Notes: generated by a model not told the origin, from the letters alone. A stretch of 64,000 bases of DNA from Paracrocinitomix sp040880585 (GCA_040880585.1 JBBDID010000035.1:289391-353390); one strand, 5' to 3'. Positions 7,366-17,197 are shown, counted from the stretch's first letter. Numbers and translations: made by a program.

Positions 7366-9951
7366 CTAATTTTTAATCAGCGTAGCCTTTTGCCCGGAAG
7401 CATTGTAAAAGTAAACTCCCGAAGGTAAATTAGCAATAGATAACTGACCAAAGCCATTATTTATAATCGCCTTTTTATCAAGTACTATTTGGCCTTGGGC
7501 ATTGTACAGCTTTATTTGCTCTTCATCAATTCCTGAAAAATAGACAATATCTCTTGCCGGATTGGGGAAAAACTTCACTGCTTCCTTATGATTTTCTGCC
7601 AGACCCACTCCGCCGGAATTTCCTGTTAAATTCTCAATCCACGATATGTCATAAGACCACATAGATCTGGAATAAGTGCCTACAATCAATTTTTTATTGT
7701 CATAATCAATTTCTAATTCCGTTATCGTTGCAAAAGGCAATCCAACACCAACATAATCCCATTGAGCGCCCCCGTCAGAGGTAAAATAGACACCTCCATC
7801 CAAAGCAGCAAAAAGATATTGCTCATTATAATTGGGAATCACACAGATGTCATTGACGGTAATGCCGGGCAAATTTCCGGAAATATCCTGCCAGGTAGAG
7901 CCATTATCATCTGATTTATAAAGATACGAGACCTCTTCGTTGTATTTGTATCCGGAGAATGCAGCATAGACAATAGCATCATCTTCAGGAGAGCAACGAA
8001 CTGCTGTCACGTATCTGTCCGGCAATGATCCGGTAATATTTGTCCAATCCCATATACTTCCAACCAAATCTCCTCTCCAAACTAAACCATCACTTGTTCC
8101 TACAAATAGTTTATCCGGGTTGATGGAAGGTTGTTCTATTTCTGTAATCGTATGATACTTGTCCAAGCCCGTTGCCGTGCCCATTCCAACCTTTGTGAGG
8201 TCAGGACTAATGGTTTGATAAGTTCCAAATGGTGCACCGCCCATATACTGCATGTGTGCTGATCCGACATACAAGTCAAACAAAGGTTCATTTATATAAT
8301 ACGGGCTGTCCCAATTGACCCTGTCACTGCCGCCGATAGGATTTATTTGCAAATCATAGTAGTCTCCGCTAAGGGTATTATAATAGGCCAGTCCGCCGTA
8401 CTGGGATTCAAAATAATGTCCCCCGGGATCATTCTCCAAAAACTTCATCCTAAAGCCGTCTCCTCCCCAAAGTCTTTCCCAGAAGTTAAAGTTAAGTCCA
8501 TTTCCCTGCATGCACCCATTGTCTTGAGCACCGCCCCCATAATTTCCTGCATTTACAGGATCCACAGCAATGTGATAGAATTGGGTAACGGGTATATTTT
8601 CAATATCTAACCAACTAGCACCATTATTCGTAGTTTTATAGAGCCCTCCATCCGTGGCAATAATGTATGAGTTGGCATCTAAAAACAAGATAGCGTGTTT
8701 ATCAGCATGTACGTCATAATCCCACCAATCCGGTACGTTTTGTGTCCATGTAGCGCCCCCGTCTTGTGACTTGAACATATCCACACCCGGGACAATCAGT
8801 TGATCATTATCATAAGGGTTCATATACACCTCTCCAAAATACCAACCAAATCCGCCCTGAGCATCTGTGGGTAATCCTCCCGAATGAACATTCAGAGCAG
8901 ACCAATTAGCCCCTGCATCTGTCGTTTTGTAGATGTCTAAGATGTCTTGAGACCCACCATCCGTATAGGAAGCATATAAGGTATTCGGAGAAGTGTTGGA
9001 AATTGCCAGTCCAATTCGGGAATGTTCTCCCGTAGGCAAGCCGTTTGTCAATTCTGTCCAGGTATCTCCACCATCTGTGGTTTTATAAATATTAGCATCC
9101 GGCCCGGTGACTTTAGCCTGAAAAGGGAGGTTGATCCTATTAAAACCGGAAGCATATAAAATATTGGGATCAGAAGGATCCATCACCATATCAATGACTC
9201 CTGAAGAATCTGAAATAAAAAGAACATTCTGCCAGCTTACACCGCCATCTGTTGTTCTGTAAACCCCTCTTTCAGTTGTTTTCTCGTAGGTATTTCCAAG
9301 CGTACTTACAAATATCCGGTTAGCGTTAGTAGGGTCAATGGTAATTTCCGTTATAATACCCGTTTGTTCAAGCCCCAGGTGACTCCATGTTGTGCCGGCA
9401 TCCGTACTTTTATAAACACCGTTCCCCAGGTGTGATCCTCCTCCAAAATTCTTATCTCCTGTTCCGACATAAAGGGTGTTTTCATTAGTAGGATCAATTT
9501 CTATTTCTCCAATCGCCAAATACGCAAGATCATCAAAAATAGGATTCCAGCTTGTTCCTCCATTTGTGGTTTTAAAGATGCCCCCGTTGGCTGCTCCGGC
9601 GTAGATCACATTTTGGTCGGTAGGACTCATGGCGAGTGCATTAAACCTCCCGCCAATATTTCCGGGACCTTCTTCTTGCCAGTTCAGTGAAAGTTCAATA
9701 GCACGGCTTTGCGCATTATCGGCCACCAGGTGCTGTATCTCTACCATTCTTTGTACATATTCTGCCTGATCAAATGCAAAGGGGTAGGATCTGACCTGCT
9801 GCCAATGATCGTTGGGGTCTAATTTTTTTGATTCTTCAAGAGGTTCACTACTATCAGTTGGATTTGGCAGCGGTTTTTCTTCTGGCACGAACAAAAACAA
9901 TGTAGATACAAGTGCAGTAAAAGTAAGGAATACCAATAGTGATTTTTTCAT
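7366..9951 (-). CDS. Secreted Asp-box (sortilin-like) protein with T9SS sorting tail
   Basis: An 861-residue exported protein. It has an N-terminal signal segment (residues 4-22), then many BNR/Asp-box repeats of the form YKTTDGG-TW between about residues 100 and 740 that should build one or two beta-propellers. The last 75 residues are a type A T9SS sorting domain (FFPNPARDIVYF...LPSGVYFYNASG). It is therefore probably secreted through the type IX system and anchored at the surface. Propellers of this type often bind glycans or proteins; no catalytic motif is seen. A TAGGTTTG box on the minus strand at 9968-9975 matches the Bacteroidota -7 consensus and would give a leader of about 10 bases. 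No good -33 box is visible. Confidence 0.85.
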   Translation of the reverse strand: MKKSLLVFLTFTALVSTLFLFVPEEKPLPNPTDSSEPLEESKKLDPNDHWQQVRSYPFAFDQAEYVQRMVEIQHLVADNAQSRAIELSLNWQEEGPGNIGGRFNALAMSPTDQNVIYAGAANGGIFKTTNGGTSWNPIFDDLAYLAIGEIEIDPTNENTLYVGTGDKNFGGGSHLGNGVYKSTDAGTTWSHLGLEQTGIITEITIDPTNANRIFVSTLGNTYEKTTERGVYRTTDGGVSWQNVLFISDSSGVIDMVMDPSDPNILYASGFNRINLPFQAKVTGPDANIYKTTDGGDTWTELTNGLPTGEHSRIGLAISNTSPNTLYASYTDGGSQDILDIYKTTDAGANWSALNVHSGGLPTDAQGGFGWYFGEVYMNPYDNDQLIVPGVDMFKSQDGGATWTQNVPDWWDYDVHADKHAILFLDANSYIIATDGGLYKTTNNGASWLDIENIPVTQFYHIAVDPVNAGNYGGGAQDNGCMQGNGLNFNFWERLWGGDGFRMKFLENDPGGHYFESQYGGLAYYNTLSGDYYDLQINPIGGSDRVNWDSPYYINEPLFDLYVGSAHMQYMGGAPFGTYQTISPDLTKVGMGTATGLDKYHTITEIEQPSINPDKLFVGTSDGLVWRGDLVGSIWDWTNITGSLPDRYVTAVRCSPEDDAIVYAAFSGYKYNEEVSYLYKSDDNGSTWQDISGNLPGITVNDICVIPNYNEQYLFAALDGGVYFTSDGGAQWDYVGVGLPFATITELEIDYDNKKLIVGTYSRSMWSYDISWIENLTGNSGGVGLAENHKEAVKFFPNPARDIVYFSGIDEEQIKLYNAQGQIVLDKKAIINNGFGQLSIANLPSGVYFYNASGQKATLIKN

Positions 9952-10084
9952 GGTTATGTATTTTGAGCAAACCTAAAGGTAATAAAAATGTGTATAGGGT
10001 GAACAGCTGCATGAATTTAAAAGGCTGCTTTTCAGGGCAATTTTAGTGAATTCTTTACCTGTCTGATGAAGCAGTAAGCTCATT

Positions 10085-10113
10085 TTTGATGTTCCACAAA
10101 AAATGTATATTTG
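10085..10113 (+). promoter_or_regulatory. Bacteroidota-type promoter for the lipoprotein gene at 10129
   Basis: TTTG at 10085-10088 and a perfect TAnnTTTG box (TATATTTG) at 10106-10113, with a 17-base spacer, within the 17-23 range known for this phylum. It excludes the in-frame TTG at 10111 as a start, because that triplet is inside the -7 box, and points to the ATG at 10129. Confidence 0.7.
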
Positions 10114-10128
10114 GGTAAATCAATCCCT

Positions 10129-10959
10129 ATGAAACCACTGATTTATATATCAATAGTTATGCTTTTGATGAGTGCTTGCGGCGCTTCAGATAACAACAAT
10201 ACAGAAAGCTCTCCGGAAACTGAAGTTGCTGACACGCTTGTTACGACGGATGTTGCCTCCGACTCAAGTGAGGTTGATACCTTGACTGAAATGGATGATG
10301 AAACCACGATTGATGTAACTGCTTTGATGACAAAATTCAATACAGTTTTTGACTTACCCCTGAAGATAGACTCTGCTTTTGTGACTCAGTTCAGCAGTGA
10401 ATCAGCAGAGGATCCATATACACTTACCGGGTCTGAAGTGGCTTACTTATTAAGAAAAATGACGACTGACCAGGCGACAAGCAGTGCGGATTATATGCCG
10501 AAGGAATTCATTAAATTAGACTCCATTAAAAAGAACGGCAACTACAAAGAATATCAGGATAATCTGGATTTGGGGATGACCCGTTATTCACATGCTAAGC
10601 CGGTAGGGAAAGTAATTTGGGATGAACAACTGACGATTTACCTTTGGTCATTGGATTATGCAACGTATGAAGCTTGCCCTTATGCCGCCGGAACGTATGT
10701 TTTTGGAACAGTATTTTATCAGGGAAAAGCAAGAAACACCACCTTGCTCGGTGAAGATTCTGGTGGGGGTGACCCACCGGTTTGGGGAAGAACACTCACT
10801 GAAGGTTTGCTGACCGAATTGGGATTATCAGTTGATCACAGCAATACATACGGAGAAGAAGATTACGAAAGCGGCGAAGAAATTATTACAAAGAATGAGG
10901 AATACAGTGAGTTTGAGATTACACCCAATGGCTTTGAACTTGTACCGGATGGGATTTAA
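10129..10959 (+). CDS. Uncharacterised lipoprotein
   Basis: A 276-residue protein with a lipoprotein signal peptide (MKPLIYISIVMLLMSACG; acylated Cys at residue 17) followed by an acidic, Ser/Thr-rich linker to about residue 65. The globular part contains four cysteines or fewer and no motif I can name. The start is fixed by the promoter at 10085-10113. It is a single gene, convergent with the lipoprotein gene at 11175-12020. The 215-bp gap after it holds no clear terminator. Export and anchoring are well supported; function is unknown. Confidence 0.7.
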   Translation: MKPLIYISIVMLLMSACGASDNNNTESSPETEVADTLVTTDVASDSSEVDTLTEMDDETTIDVTALMTKFNTVFDLPLKIDSAFVTQFSSESAEDPYTLTGSEVAYLLRKMTTDQATSSADYMPKEFIKLDSIKKNGNYKEYQDNLDLGMTRYSHAKPVGKVIWDEQLTIYLWSLDYATYEACPYAAGTYVFGTVFYQGKARNTTLLGEDSGGGDPPVWGRTLTEGLLTELGLSVDHSNTYGEEDYESGEEIITKNEEYSEFEITPNGFELVPDGI

Positions 10960-11174
10960 CTTAGTTTTAGGGGGCAAGAAAGTATAAAAGTCAGATATTT
11001 TCGTTATGGCTTAAAGCACTGTAAATCCGGCAATTAAAACTCCGGCTAAAAGCAAATATCGTCTCGTAAAATCAAGATTTGAACTTCAAGATACGACAGA
11101 ATTTTAACTTCTTGCAAATCAAAAAACTTGAAGTGTTGTAATTATTAATTGTACAGAGATCAAGTAAAAGGGTA

Positions 11175-12020
11175 TTAAATCTTTTCGACGGCGACGTTAT
11201 CAATCCACCAATATCCAATACCTTGATTACAAAAATGTAAGCTTAAAGTTAGATCAGTAGAGCCAAGATTATCAGGCAACACAAACTGACTTGAGTAACT
11301 GTACCACACGTCATCACCCGGAAAGGTCGGCAGAGGTATTTGAATGTTAACAGTGTAACTGCCATTATAAAGACGAAATCCCATTCCACTTTGATTAAAG
11401 GTCGTGTTAGATTTGTAATTAAATGAAAACTCATAAGTTCCATTAGGTGTCAAATCTGATAGTGCTACATTTTGATCAATCCACTGTTCCCAGCATCCTG
11501 TAGAAGAATTATGATAAAATCGTAAACTTTGCGCGCTGTCAGCCGCTGTGGTGTTGTCAATACTTATGTCGTTCTGCGGTTCATTAATGTTGTTTTCAAC
11601 TAAAGACCAGTCTGTAGGTACAGTTACACCCGATTCAAAACTGCCATTGGAAACGAGAGAAATAGTTTGAGTAGATATCGACTCAATGTTGCTGCCAGGT
11701 GAAACACCATTGTCTGAGGTGACATAAATGCGGTAATAATAGGTTTCTGAATAATCAATGTCTGAATCGGTAAAACTTGTTCCGTTTATATCCGTTTCTA
11801 CATGGATTAGGTTTCCGGTTGACTGATCAATCCCTGAAGATTTGTGGCGGTAAACTTTATAAGATTGAAAAGCTTGATCCGAGCTTGCTGACCAGGATAA
11901 CTGAACCCCATTAGCGTCTTGCGTGATTTGATTTAGAACCACCTCACCTGGTGCAGAACTATTGCATGAGGATATTAGAAAAATTAGTACGGACAATAAT
12001 GGTAATTTCCATTTTTTCAT
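11175..12020 (-). CDS. Lipoprotein with fibronectin III and carbohydrate-binding-like domains
   Basis: A 281-residue lipoprotein (signal MKKWKLPLLSVLIFLISSC). Residues of about 25-115 form a fibronectin type III domain (VQLSWSASSD...YKVYRHKSSG...YYYRIYVTSDNG). The remainder looks like a jelly-roll carbohydrate-binding module of the CBM4/9 type, with the NGSFESG opening and an aromatic-rich end (GYWWIDNVAVEKI). No enzymatic domain is attached, so it may bind glycan or act in adhesion. ATGs at 12026 and 12059 are alternative starts; 12020 gives the cleanest signal peptide. Confidence 0.7.
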   Translation of the reverse strand: MKKWKLPLLSVLIFLISSCNSSAPGEVVLNQITQDANGVQLSWSASSDQAFQSYKVYRHKSSGIDQSTGNLIHVETDINGTSFTDSDIDYSETYYYRIYVTSDNGVSPGSNIESISTQTISLVSNGSFESGVTVPTDWSLVENNINEPQNDISIDNTTAADSAQSLRFYHNSSTGCWEQWIDQNVALSDLTPNGTYEFSFNYKSNTTFNQSGMGFRLYNGSYTVNIQIPLPTFPGDDVWYSYSSQFVLPDNLGSTDLTLSLHFCNQGIGYWWIDNVAVEKI

Positions 12021-12092
12021 AAGCATCTTTTTTGGGTACTTGCTTGAGTACTTCACCAAAGATATGAAATTTTGATGAAGTTGTAAAGGTCT

Positions 12093-14027
12093 CTATTTTC
12101 TCCTCTTCGCCCGTTTTTCCTTCAACCACTTTGGCATATCGCCTCGTTGGCCAGTGTTTTGGGTTGAAGTGATAGTTTTTTTTCCTCCTTTTGCTTGTCC
12201 GGTCAGTCGTTCTAAAAGGTCTTCTTTTCCGGCACTGATGAGTTTATCCCTTACCCAATTTTTGTTCTCTTTCTTATACCAAAAAAAGAAGCGGTGCTGA
12301 TCGCGTTTTTCTTCTTTGGTTTTGGGAGCAAAAGTAGGTTTTAGGGTGTAGGGATGCACCCCGGCATAATAAATTACTGTTGCTACCGTCATGGGGGTGG
12401 GCGTAAAATCTTGTACTTGCTCTAGTTTAAAGCCCAGTTCTTTGGTTTCAGCCGCCAAATTAGCCATGTCTTCTTCCTTGCATCCGGGATGTGAGGAAAT
12501 AAAATACGGAATCAGGGGTTGATTGAGACCATGTTTTTTTTGGATGCGATCATAGCTTTCTTTGAACTTGTGAAAATGCTTAAAAGAAGGTTTTCGCATC
12601 ACCCGCAGGGTATCATCTGCCGTGTGTTCGGGTGCCACTTTTAATCTCCCTGAAACATGCCGGGTAATCACTTGCTCCATATATTCTTCGGCGTCCTCAT
12701 CCCCCAATTGTTTGTTGTAGTCCTTTACTAAAAGATCATATCGGATTCCCGACCCCACAAAGGCTTTTTTGACTTTCGGATGCTGATCTACTTTTTTGTA
12801 GATATCCGTCATGGGTTTATGTGTGGTATCTAAGTTAGAACAAATGACGGGATGAATACAAGACGGGCTGACACATTTTTCGCAGATACTTTCATCAATC
12901 CCCTTCATCTTATACATATTTGCTGAGGGACCGCCAAGATCAGAAATGTATCCTTTAAAACCGGGATCATTGACCACTTGTTCCACTTCTTTCAGGATAG
13001 ATTTTTCTGAGCGGGAAGCAATGAATTTCCCCTGATGTGCCGATATCGTACAAAAACTGCATCCGCCAAAACACCCACGGTGCATATTGATCGAAAATTT
13101 GATCATATCATAAGCCGGAATCGCTCCCCGCTTGTTGTATTTGGGGTGTGGTAAGCGGGTATAGGGTAAATCAAAAGACGCATCAATTTCTTTCTCGGTC
13201 ATGGTTCTGAACGGAGGGTTGATCACCAGGCGATTGTCACCAATATCCTGTGTAATTCTTCTTGCGATCAGTTTGTTTGACTCTACCTCTACAATTTTAA
13301 AATTTGCGGCGTATTTCAATTTATCGCTCAAACAATCTTCATGAGATGAGAGGGAGACATCCTCCCAGTTTTTATTTTTGGGAATTTCTTCTGCTTTTGG
13401 TTGTAAAAAAGCGGTTTGTGGTGTTGTTTTTAGCGATTCAAACGGAACCCCTTTCTTGAGTAAAGTTAAAATCTCTCGCAAGGGTTGCTCACCCATTCCA
13501 TACACTAACAAATCTGCACCACTATCTTCTAAAATACTGGGAAAAAGACGGTCTGCCCAATAATCGTAGTGGGTTACTCTTCTCAATGAAGCTTCAATTC
13601 CGCCGAGAACCACCGGCACATCCGGATACAGTTCTTTGAGTATTTTAGTATAAACGGTGCTGGCATAATCGGGTCTGAAACCGGCTTCTCCACCGGGTGT
13701 GTAAGAGTCGGTGGAGCGTTTTCTTTTAGAAGCGGTGTAATGATTCACCATAGAATCCATACAACCGGAGGTTACGCCAAAAAACAACCTGGGTTGGCCA
13801 AACTTTTTAAAATCCCTTAAGTCATCCTGCCAGTTAGGTTGTGGAATGATACCCACTCTCAGCCCTTCACTTTCAATGATTCTGCCTATTACAGCTGGTC
13901 CAAATGCCGGATGATCTACATAAGCATCACCGGAAATAAGTACAACATCCAACTCATCCCATCCGTGATAAGGCAGCTCTTTTTTGGTGATTGGCAGCCA
14001 ATCTGATAACGGTCTTCTCTCCTCCAT
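12093..14027 (-). CDS. YgiQ family radical SAM protein
   Basis: A 644-residue radical S-adenosylmethionine protein with the N-terminal YgiQ domain (WDELDVVLISGDAYVDHP...) and the radical SAM core. The [4Fe-4S]-binding C-x3-C-x2-C motif is at Cys319, Cys323 and Cys326 (RGCFGGCSFC). A second cysteine set around residues 385-400 (SICEKCVSPSCIHPVIC) is typical of the family. The lysine/arginine-rich C-terminus is also usual. The substrate of YgiQ is not known. It stands alone, between a lipoprotein gene and an unrelated secreted protein. Confidence 0.92.
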   Translation of the reverse strand: MEERRPLSDWLPITKKELPYHGWDELDVVLISGDAYVDHPAFGPAVIGRIIESEGLRVGIIPQPNWQDDLRDFKKFGQPRLFFGVTSGCMDSMVNHYTASKRKRSTDSYTPGGEAGFRPDYASTVYTKILKELYPDVPVVLGGIEASLRRVTHYDYWADRLFPSILEDSGADLLVYGMGEQPLREILTLLKKGVPFESLKTTPQTAFLQPKAEEIPKNKNWEDVSLSSHEDCLSDKLKYAANFKIVEVESNKLIARRITQDIGDNRLVINPPFRTMTEKEIDASFDLPYTRLPHPKYNKRGAIPAYDMIKFSINMHRGCFGGCSFCTISAHQGKFIASRSEKSILKEVEQVVNDPGFKGYISDLGGPSANMYKMKGIDESICEKCVSPSCIHPVICSNLDTTHKPMTDIYKKVDQHPKVKKAFVGSGIRYDLLVKDYNKQLGDEDAEEYMEQVITRHVSGRLKVAPEHTADDTLRVMRKPSFKHFHKFKESYDRIQKKHGLNQPLIPYFISSHPGCKEEDMANLAAETKELGFKLEQVQDFTPTPMTVATVIYYAGVHPYTLKPTFAPKTKEEKRDQHRFFFWYKKENKNWVRDKLISAGKEDLLERLTGQAKGGKKTITSTQNTGQRGDMPKWLKEKRAKRRK

Positions 14028-14068
14028 CTCACCGCAAAGGTACGATCATCTTACTAAATAATTGCAAA

Positions 14069-14908
14069 TCAGAAATAATCTGCTATTATTTTCAGCTCTT
14101 TCGGCTCCAATTCTGTATACCCTTCTGGGAAATGCTTGACGTAAAGCAGCTCTCCGGTGACCAGGTTAATCAAAGAAAGATCTGTTTTAGTGTTCACAGA
14201 ATAATAAAGTAGATAATGGGTGCGATTAGAAGTTTTGAGCGCTTCAAAAAACAGCTCTTTAGCGAAAAGTCGGTAGGTGATATCGTATTTCTTCAGTTTG
14301 TCTTCATCTATAAAATGCACCAAAAACTCACGGTTTAAAATAAGGGTATTTCCCATTTGACCTTTTGATTGTTGGGTGATCTCCTCAGCGATCTGCTCAT
14401 TTAAGGTCTCATTGCTATTGTGCAGTTGTTTCTCTTTGATCAGGCTCAAGCCTTTGTTTAAAGCCTGAATAATATACCGGTTAAAGAGATGCTCTTCGTC
14501 TTCAGCCAGCATTTCATGAAAGCCGTTGTAGTACATATAGCCCAGCGTTTGATCAAAGGGGACTTGTTTGTCTTTTTTATACAATTTTGCCGGTTGCAAA
14601 ACCAATACATGTTGATTTTTACGATCCATCATGTACTTTTTGGTCGGTTCTTTTGTAGTGACAAAGAGCGCTGTTGTTTCTTTGGGTGGGCGTTCATATT
14701 TTTCTACTGTTGTATAGTCGGATATTTTCCAATATTTATCCAATGCATCCAGCATTTTATGGTCAAACAAACTATCTCCGGTTTGCAGATAGCAAATCCC
14801 ATTATCTAATAGATTTTTAAAAGCGAGATCTTTATGCCCGTAATTAAACATCTGAGAAAATGCCTGAAATGCGATCAGGCTAACCACTAAAACAATACCC
14901 TTTTTCAT
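14069..14908 (-). CDS. Secreted protein of unknown function
   Basis: A 279-residue protein with a signal peptide ending near AFSQ (residue 19) and no lipobox. The mature part is mixed alpha/beta and contains no family motif I recognise. Its end has short beta-like segments (HYLLYYSVNTKTDLSLINLVTGEL). It lies 18 bp downstream of marC on the same strand and could be the last gene of a purN-marC transcript. Periplasmic location is likely; nothing more can be said. Confidence 0.6.
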   Translation of the reverse strand: MKKGIVLVVSLIAFQAFSQMFNYGHKDLAFKNLLDNGICYLQTGDSLFDHKMLDALDKYWKISDYTTVEKYERPPKETTALFVTTKEPTKKYMMDRKNQHVLVLQPAKLYKKDKQVPFDQTLGYMYYNGFHEMLAEDEEHLFNRYIIQALNKGLSLIKEKQLHNSNETLNEQIAEEITQQSKGQMGNTLILNREFLVHFIDEDKLKKYDITYRLFAKELFFEALKTSNRTHYLLYYSVNTKTDLSLINLVTGELLYVKHFPEGYTELEPKELKIIADYF

Positions 14909-14926
14909 AATTTGAATTTCTTAAAA

Positions 14927-15517
14927 TTAATTAGAAAACGCGAACAATTCCTTTGCATTATCGGCAAAAAGTTTTACAGCGATCGCCAATAAAATAATAC
15001 CAAATATTTTCTGAAGGATGGCAATCCCTCCTTTACCCAATAGTTTTTCAATTTTTTTAGTTGAAAGTAATACCAGATAAACAATGACCATATTTAGTAT
15101 CACGGCAAGTGCAAGATTGATAGGGGCGTATTCAACCCTTAAAGAAATAAGCGTAGTCATGGTGCCTGCTCCGGCAATCAGGGGAAATGCAACCGGAACT
15201 ATGGATACGACTTTATAATTGGCCATATCATCTTTAAATAGTTCTACTCCAAAAATCATTTCAACCGCCAGTGCAAACAATATCAATGAACCGGCAACGG
15301 CAAAGGCTTTAATGTTTACCCCCAGCACAGTGAGCAATATTTCGCCGGCAAATAAAAAAACCAGCATCAACACTAAAGCCACAATAGATGCTCTCAACGC
15401 ATGAATATCACCCGTCTTTTCCTTTAATTTCAGAATGATTGGAACATTTCCAATAATATCAATGACCGCAAACAAGATCATAAATGCTTTTCCGGTTTCT
15501 ACCCAATCAAAATTCAT
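14927..15517 (-). CDS. MarC family integral membrane protein
   Basis: A 196-residue protein with six predicted membrane helices and the MarC signature near its start (FMILFAVIDIIGNVPIIL) and middle (FPLIAGAGTMTTLISL). MarC proteins were once linked to multiple antibiotic resistance, but that link is not upheld and their substrate is unknown. The start ATG overlaps the purN stop in an ATGA junction (15514-15517), so translation is coupled. Confidence 0.88.
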   Translation of the reverse strand: MNFDWVETGKAFMILFAVIDIIGNVPIILKLKEKTGDIHALRASIVALVLMLVFLFAGEILLTVLGVNIKAFAVAGSLILFALAVEMIFGVELFKDDMANYKVVSIVPVAFPLIAGAGTMTTLISLRVEYAPINLALAVILNMVIVYLVLLSTKKIEKLLGKGGIAILQKIFGIILLAIAVKLFADNAKELFAFSN

Positions 15518-16092
15518 CCTATCGCTTTTATTAGTTGTTCAATACATGCCGGATAATACCGGTGTTCCAGTTCCAGCACTTTTTTTTGTACTTCTTCAGG
15601 AGTTTCATCTTTTTCAATCGCGCAAGAGTGTTGCTCAATGATGGCGCCTTCATCATACGCTTCGTTGACATAGTGAATAGTCGCACCGGATTTTTTTTCA
15701 CCGGCATCAACCACAGCCCGGTGTACATGCATACCGTACATCCCTTTTCCACCAAATTTAGGCAATAATGCGGGATGAATATTGACAATTTTATGAGGAT
15801 ATGCTTGAATCAGGTCAGGGTGAATTTTTTTCAAATAACCTGCCAGAACAATAAAATCAATGGCGTTGGATTGCAGTAGTTGGAGGATGTGGCCCGAATC
15901 AGCTTCTTCGTGGCTATGGACATAATAGGAGATGCCGTGTTTTTTTGCTCGCTCAATTACTCCGGCATTGGGGTTGTTGGTGATAATCAAATGAATATCG
16001 GCTTCAGCTACTTTTTTGAAATGACAGATGATGGCTTCTGCATTGCTTCCTCCTCCCGAGGCAAAAATCGCTATCCTTTTGACATGACCCAT
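15514..16092 (-). CDS. purN: Phosphoribosylglycinamide formyltransferase
   Basis: A 192-residue enzyme of purine synthesis that formylates glycinamide ribonucleotide using 10-formyl-tetrahydrofolate. It shows the N-terminal phosphate loop (FASGGGSNAEAI), the catalytic Asn-His pair in NIHPALLPKFGG, and the active-site aspartate in AYDEGAIIEQ. Length and order match the stand-alone PurN family. It is the first gene of the purN-marC pair and divergent from the deiodinase-like gene at 16182. Confidence 0.93.
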   Translation of the reverse strand: MGHVKRIAIFASGGGSNAEAIICHFKKVAEADIHLIITNNPNAGVIERAKKHGISYYVHSHEEADSGHILQLLQSNAIDFIVLAGYLKKIHPDLIQAYPHKIVNIHPALLPKFGGKGMYGMHVHRAVVDAGEKKSGATIHYVNEAYDEGAIIEQHSCAIEKDETPEEVQKKVLELEHRYYPACIEQLIKAIG

Positions 16093-16181
16093 TCAACCGG
16101 TTGTTTTGGAACGGTAAAGGTAATCTGAATTAATAAGAGGAAGCAAAATAAGTACTACATTTAATCAAAAAAATTAGTGAG

Positions 16182-16856
16182 ATGAGTACCACCAAGTATC
16201 CTTTTATTCCGTACACGGCACCTTCATATTCGGAAGAAGAGATGATTAAACGATCAAAATCATTTTATGAATTCATGGACAAAAGAAGATCGGTGCGTGA
16301 ATATTCTGATAAAGACATCCCCAGAGAGGTGATTGAAAATATTGTAAAAACGGCTGGAACGGCTCCCTCGGGTGCACATAAACAACCCTGGACTTTTTGT
16401 GTGATCCGCAACAAGGACTTAAAACATAAAATCAGACAATTGGCCGAAGAAGAAGAGCAAAAAAATTATGACGGAAGAATGAGTGATCGCTGGCTGGAGG
16501 ATCTGGAGCCATTTGGCACCAACCCGGTCAAAGAATTCATTGATATCGCTCCCTGGGTGATTATTGTTTTAAAGCGTTCTTATGATCTGGATGAAAATGG
16601 AGAAAAAACGCAGAATTATTATGTAAATGAATCTGTAGGAATAGCGGCTGGAATGTTGATAACTGCCATACACAATGCCGGTTTGGTGACATTAACACAT
16701 ACACCAAGTCCAATGAATTTTATTGCTGAGGTACTGAAGCGACCTAAAAATGAAAAACCCTTTTTGCTGATTCCGGTAGGATACCCGGCAGAAAACTGCA
16801 CGGTACCAGACATTAAACGCAAGGAGATGGATGACATTGCAATTATTTACAAGTAA
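16182..16856 (+). CDS. Iodotyrosine deiodinase-like nitroreductase-fold flavoprotein
   Basis: A 224-residue FMN-dependent enzyme of the nitroreductase superfamily. The FMN-binding RRSVRE (residues 35-40) and PSGAHKQPW (62-70) and the overall order match iodotyrosine deiodinase (IYD), which reductively removes halogen from halotyrosines. The three residues that hold the tyrosine zwitterion in IYD appear here as Glu92, Tyr96 and Lys117, with exactly the family spacing (4 and 21). Bacterial deiodinases of this type are known, including one from Haliscomenobacter. There is no membrane anchor, as in other bacterial homologues. The gene is monocistronic, upstream of acpP. The natural substrate is unproven. 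Confidence 0.82.
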   Translation: MSTTKYPFIPYTAPSYSEEEMIKRSKSFYEFMDKRRSVREYSDKDIPREVIENIVKTAGTAPSGAHKQPWTFCVIRNKDLKHKIRQLAEEEEQKNYDGRMSDRWLEDLEPFGTNPVKEFIDIAPWVIIVLKRSYDLDENGEKTQNYYVNESVGIAAGMLITAIHNAGLVTLTHTPSPMNFIAEVLKRPKNEKPFLLIPVGYPAENCTVPDIKRKEMDDIAIIYK

Positions 16857-16857
16857 A

Positions 16858-16889
16858 TTTTGATTTTCTAGTTTTAAGTATTTTCTTTG
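16858..16889 (+). promoter_or_regulatory. Promoter of acpP-fabF-rnc
   Basis: TTTTG at 16858-16862 and TTTCTTTG at 16882-16889, a seven-of-eight match to TAnnTTTG, separated by 19 bases. This is the phylum's usual promoter layout and would give a leader of about 25 bases before the acpP ATG. Confidence 0.6.
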
Positions 16890-16921
16890 CACACTGAATT
16901 AAACCATTAAAACAGATTATT

Positions 16922-17158
16922 ATGTCTGATGTAAAATCAAGAGTGATGTCTATTATCGTAGACAAATTAGGAGTAGCTGAAGATGAAGTTACAGCCGAAG
17001 CTAGCTTCACTAACGACCTCGGTGCGGATTCTTTGGACACGGTTGAGTTGATTATGGAGTTCGAAAAAGAATTCAATATCGCAATTCCAGATGACCAAGC
17101 GGAAAAAATCCAAACAGTTGGGGACGCTATTTCTTACATTGAAAGTAACGCAAAGTAA
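16922..17158 (+). CDS. acpP: Acyl carrier protein
   Basis: A 78-residue acidic protein that carries growing acyl chains on a phosphopantetheine arm during fatty-acid synthesis. The attachment site is the serine of GADSLDTVELIMEFE (about residue 39), and the length is typical. It is followed 39 bp later by fabF, the usual order, and shares the promoter at 16858-16889. Confidence 0.97.
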   Translation: MSDVKSRVMSIIVDKLGVAEDEVTAEASFTNDLGADSLDTVELIMEFEKEFNIAIPDDQAEKIQTVGDAISYIESNAK

Positions 17159-17197
17159 ACTTTCTTAAAAATTTGTTTTAAATCGTAACGTCAGTTC

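Noticed and set aside
10111..10128. TTG start for the lipoprotein at 10129
   Set aside because: The triplet lies inside the -7 promoter box.
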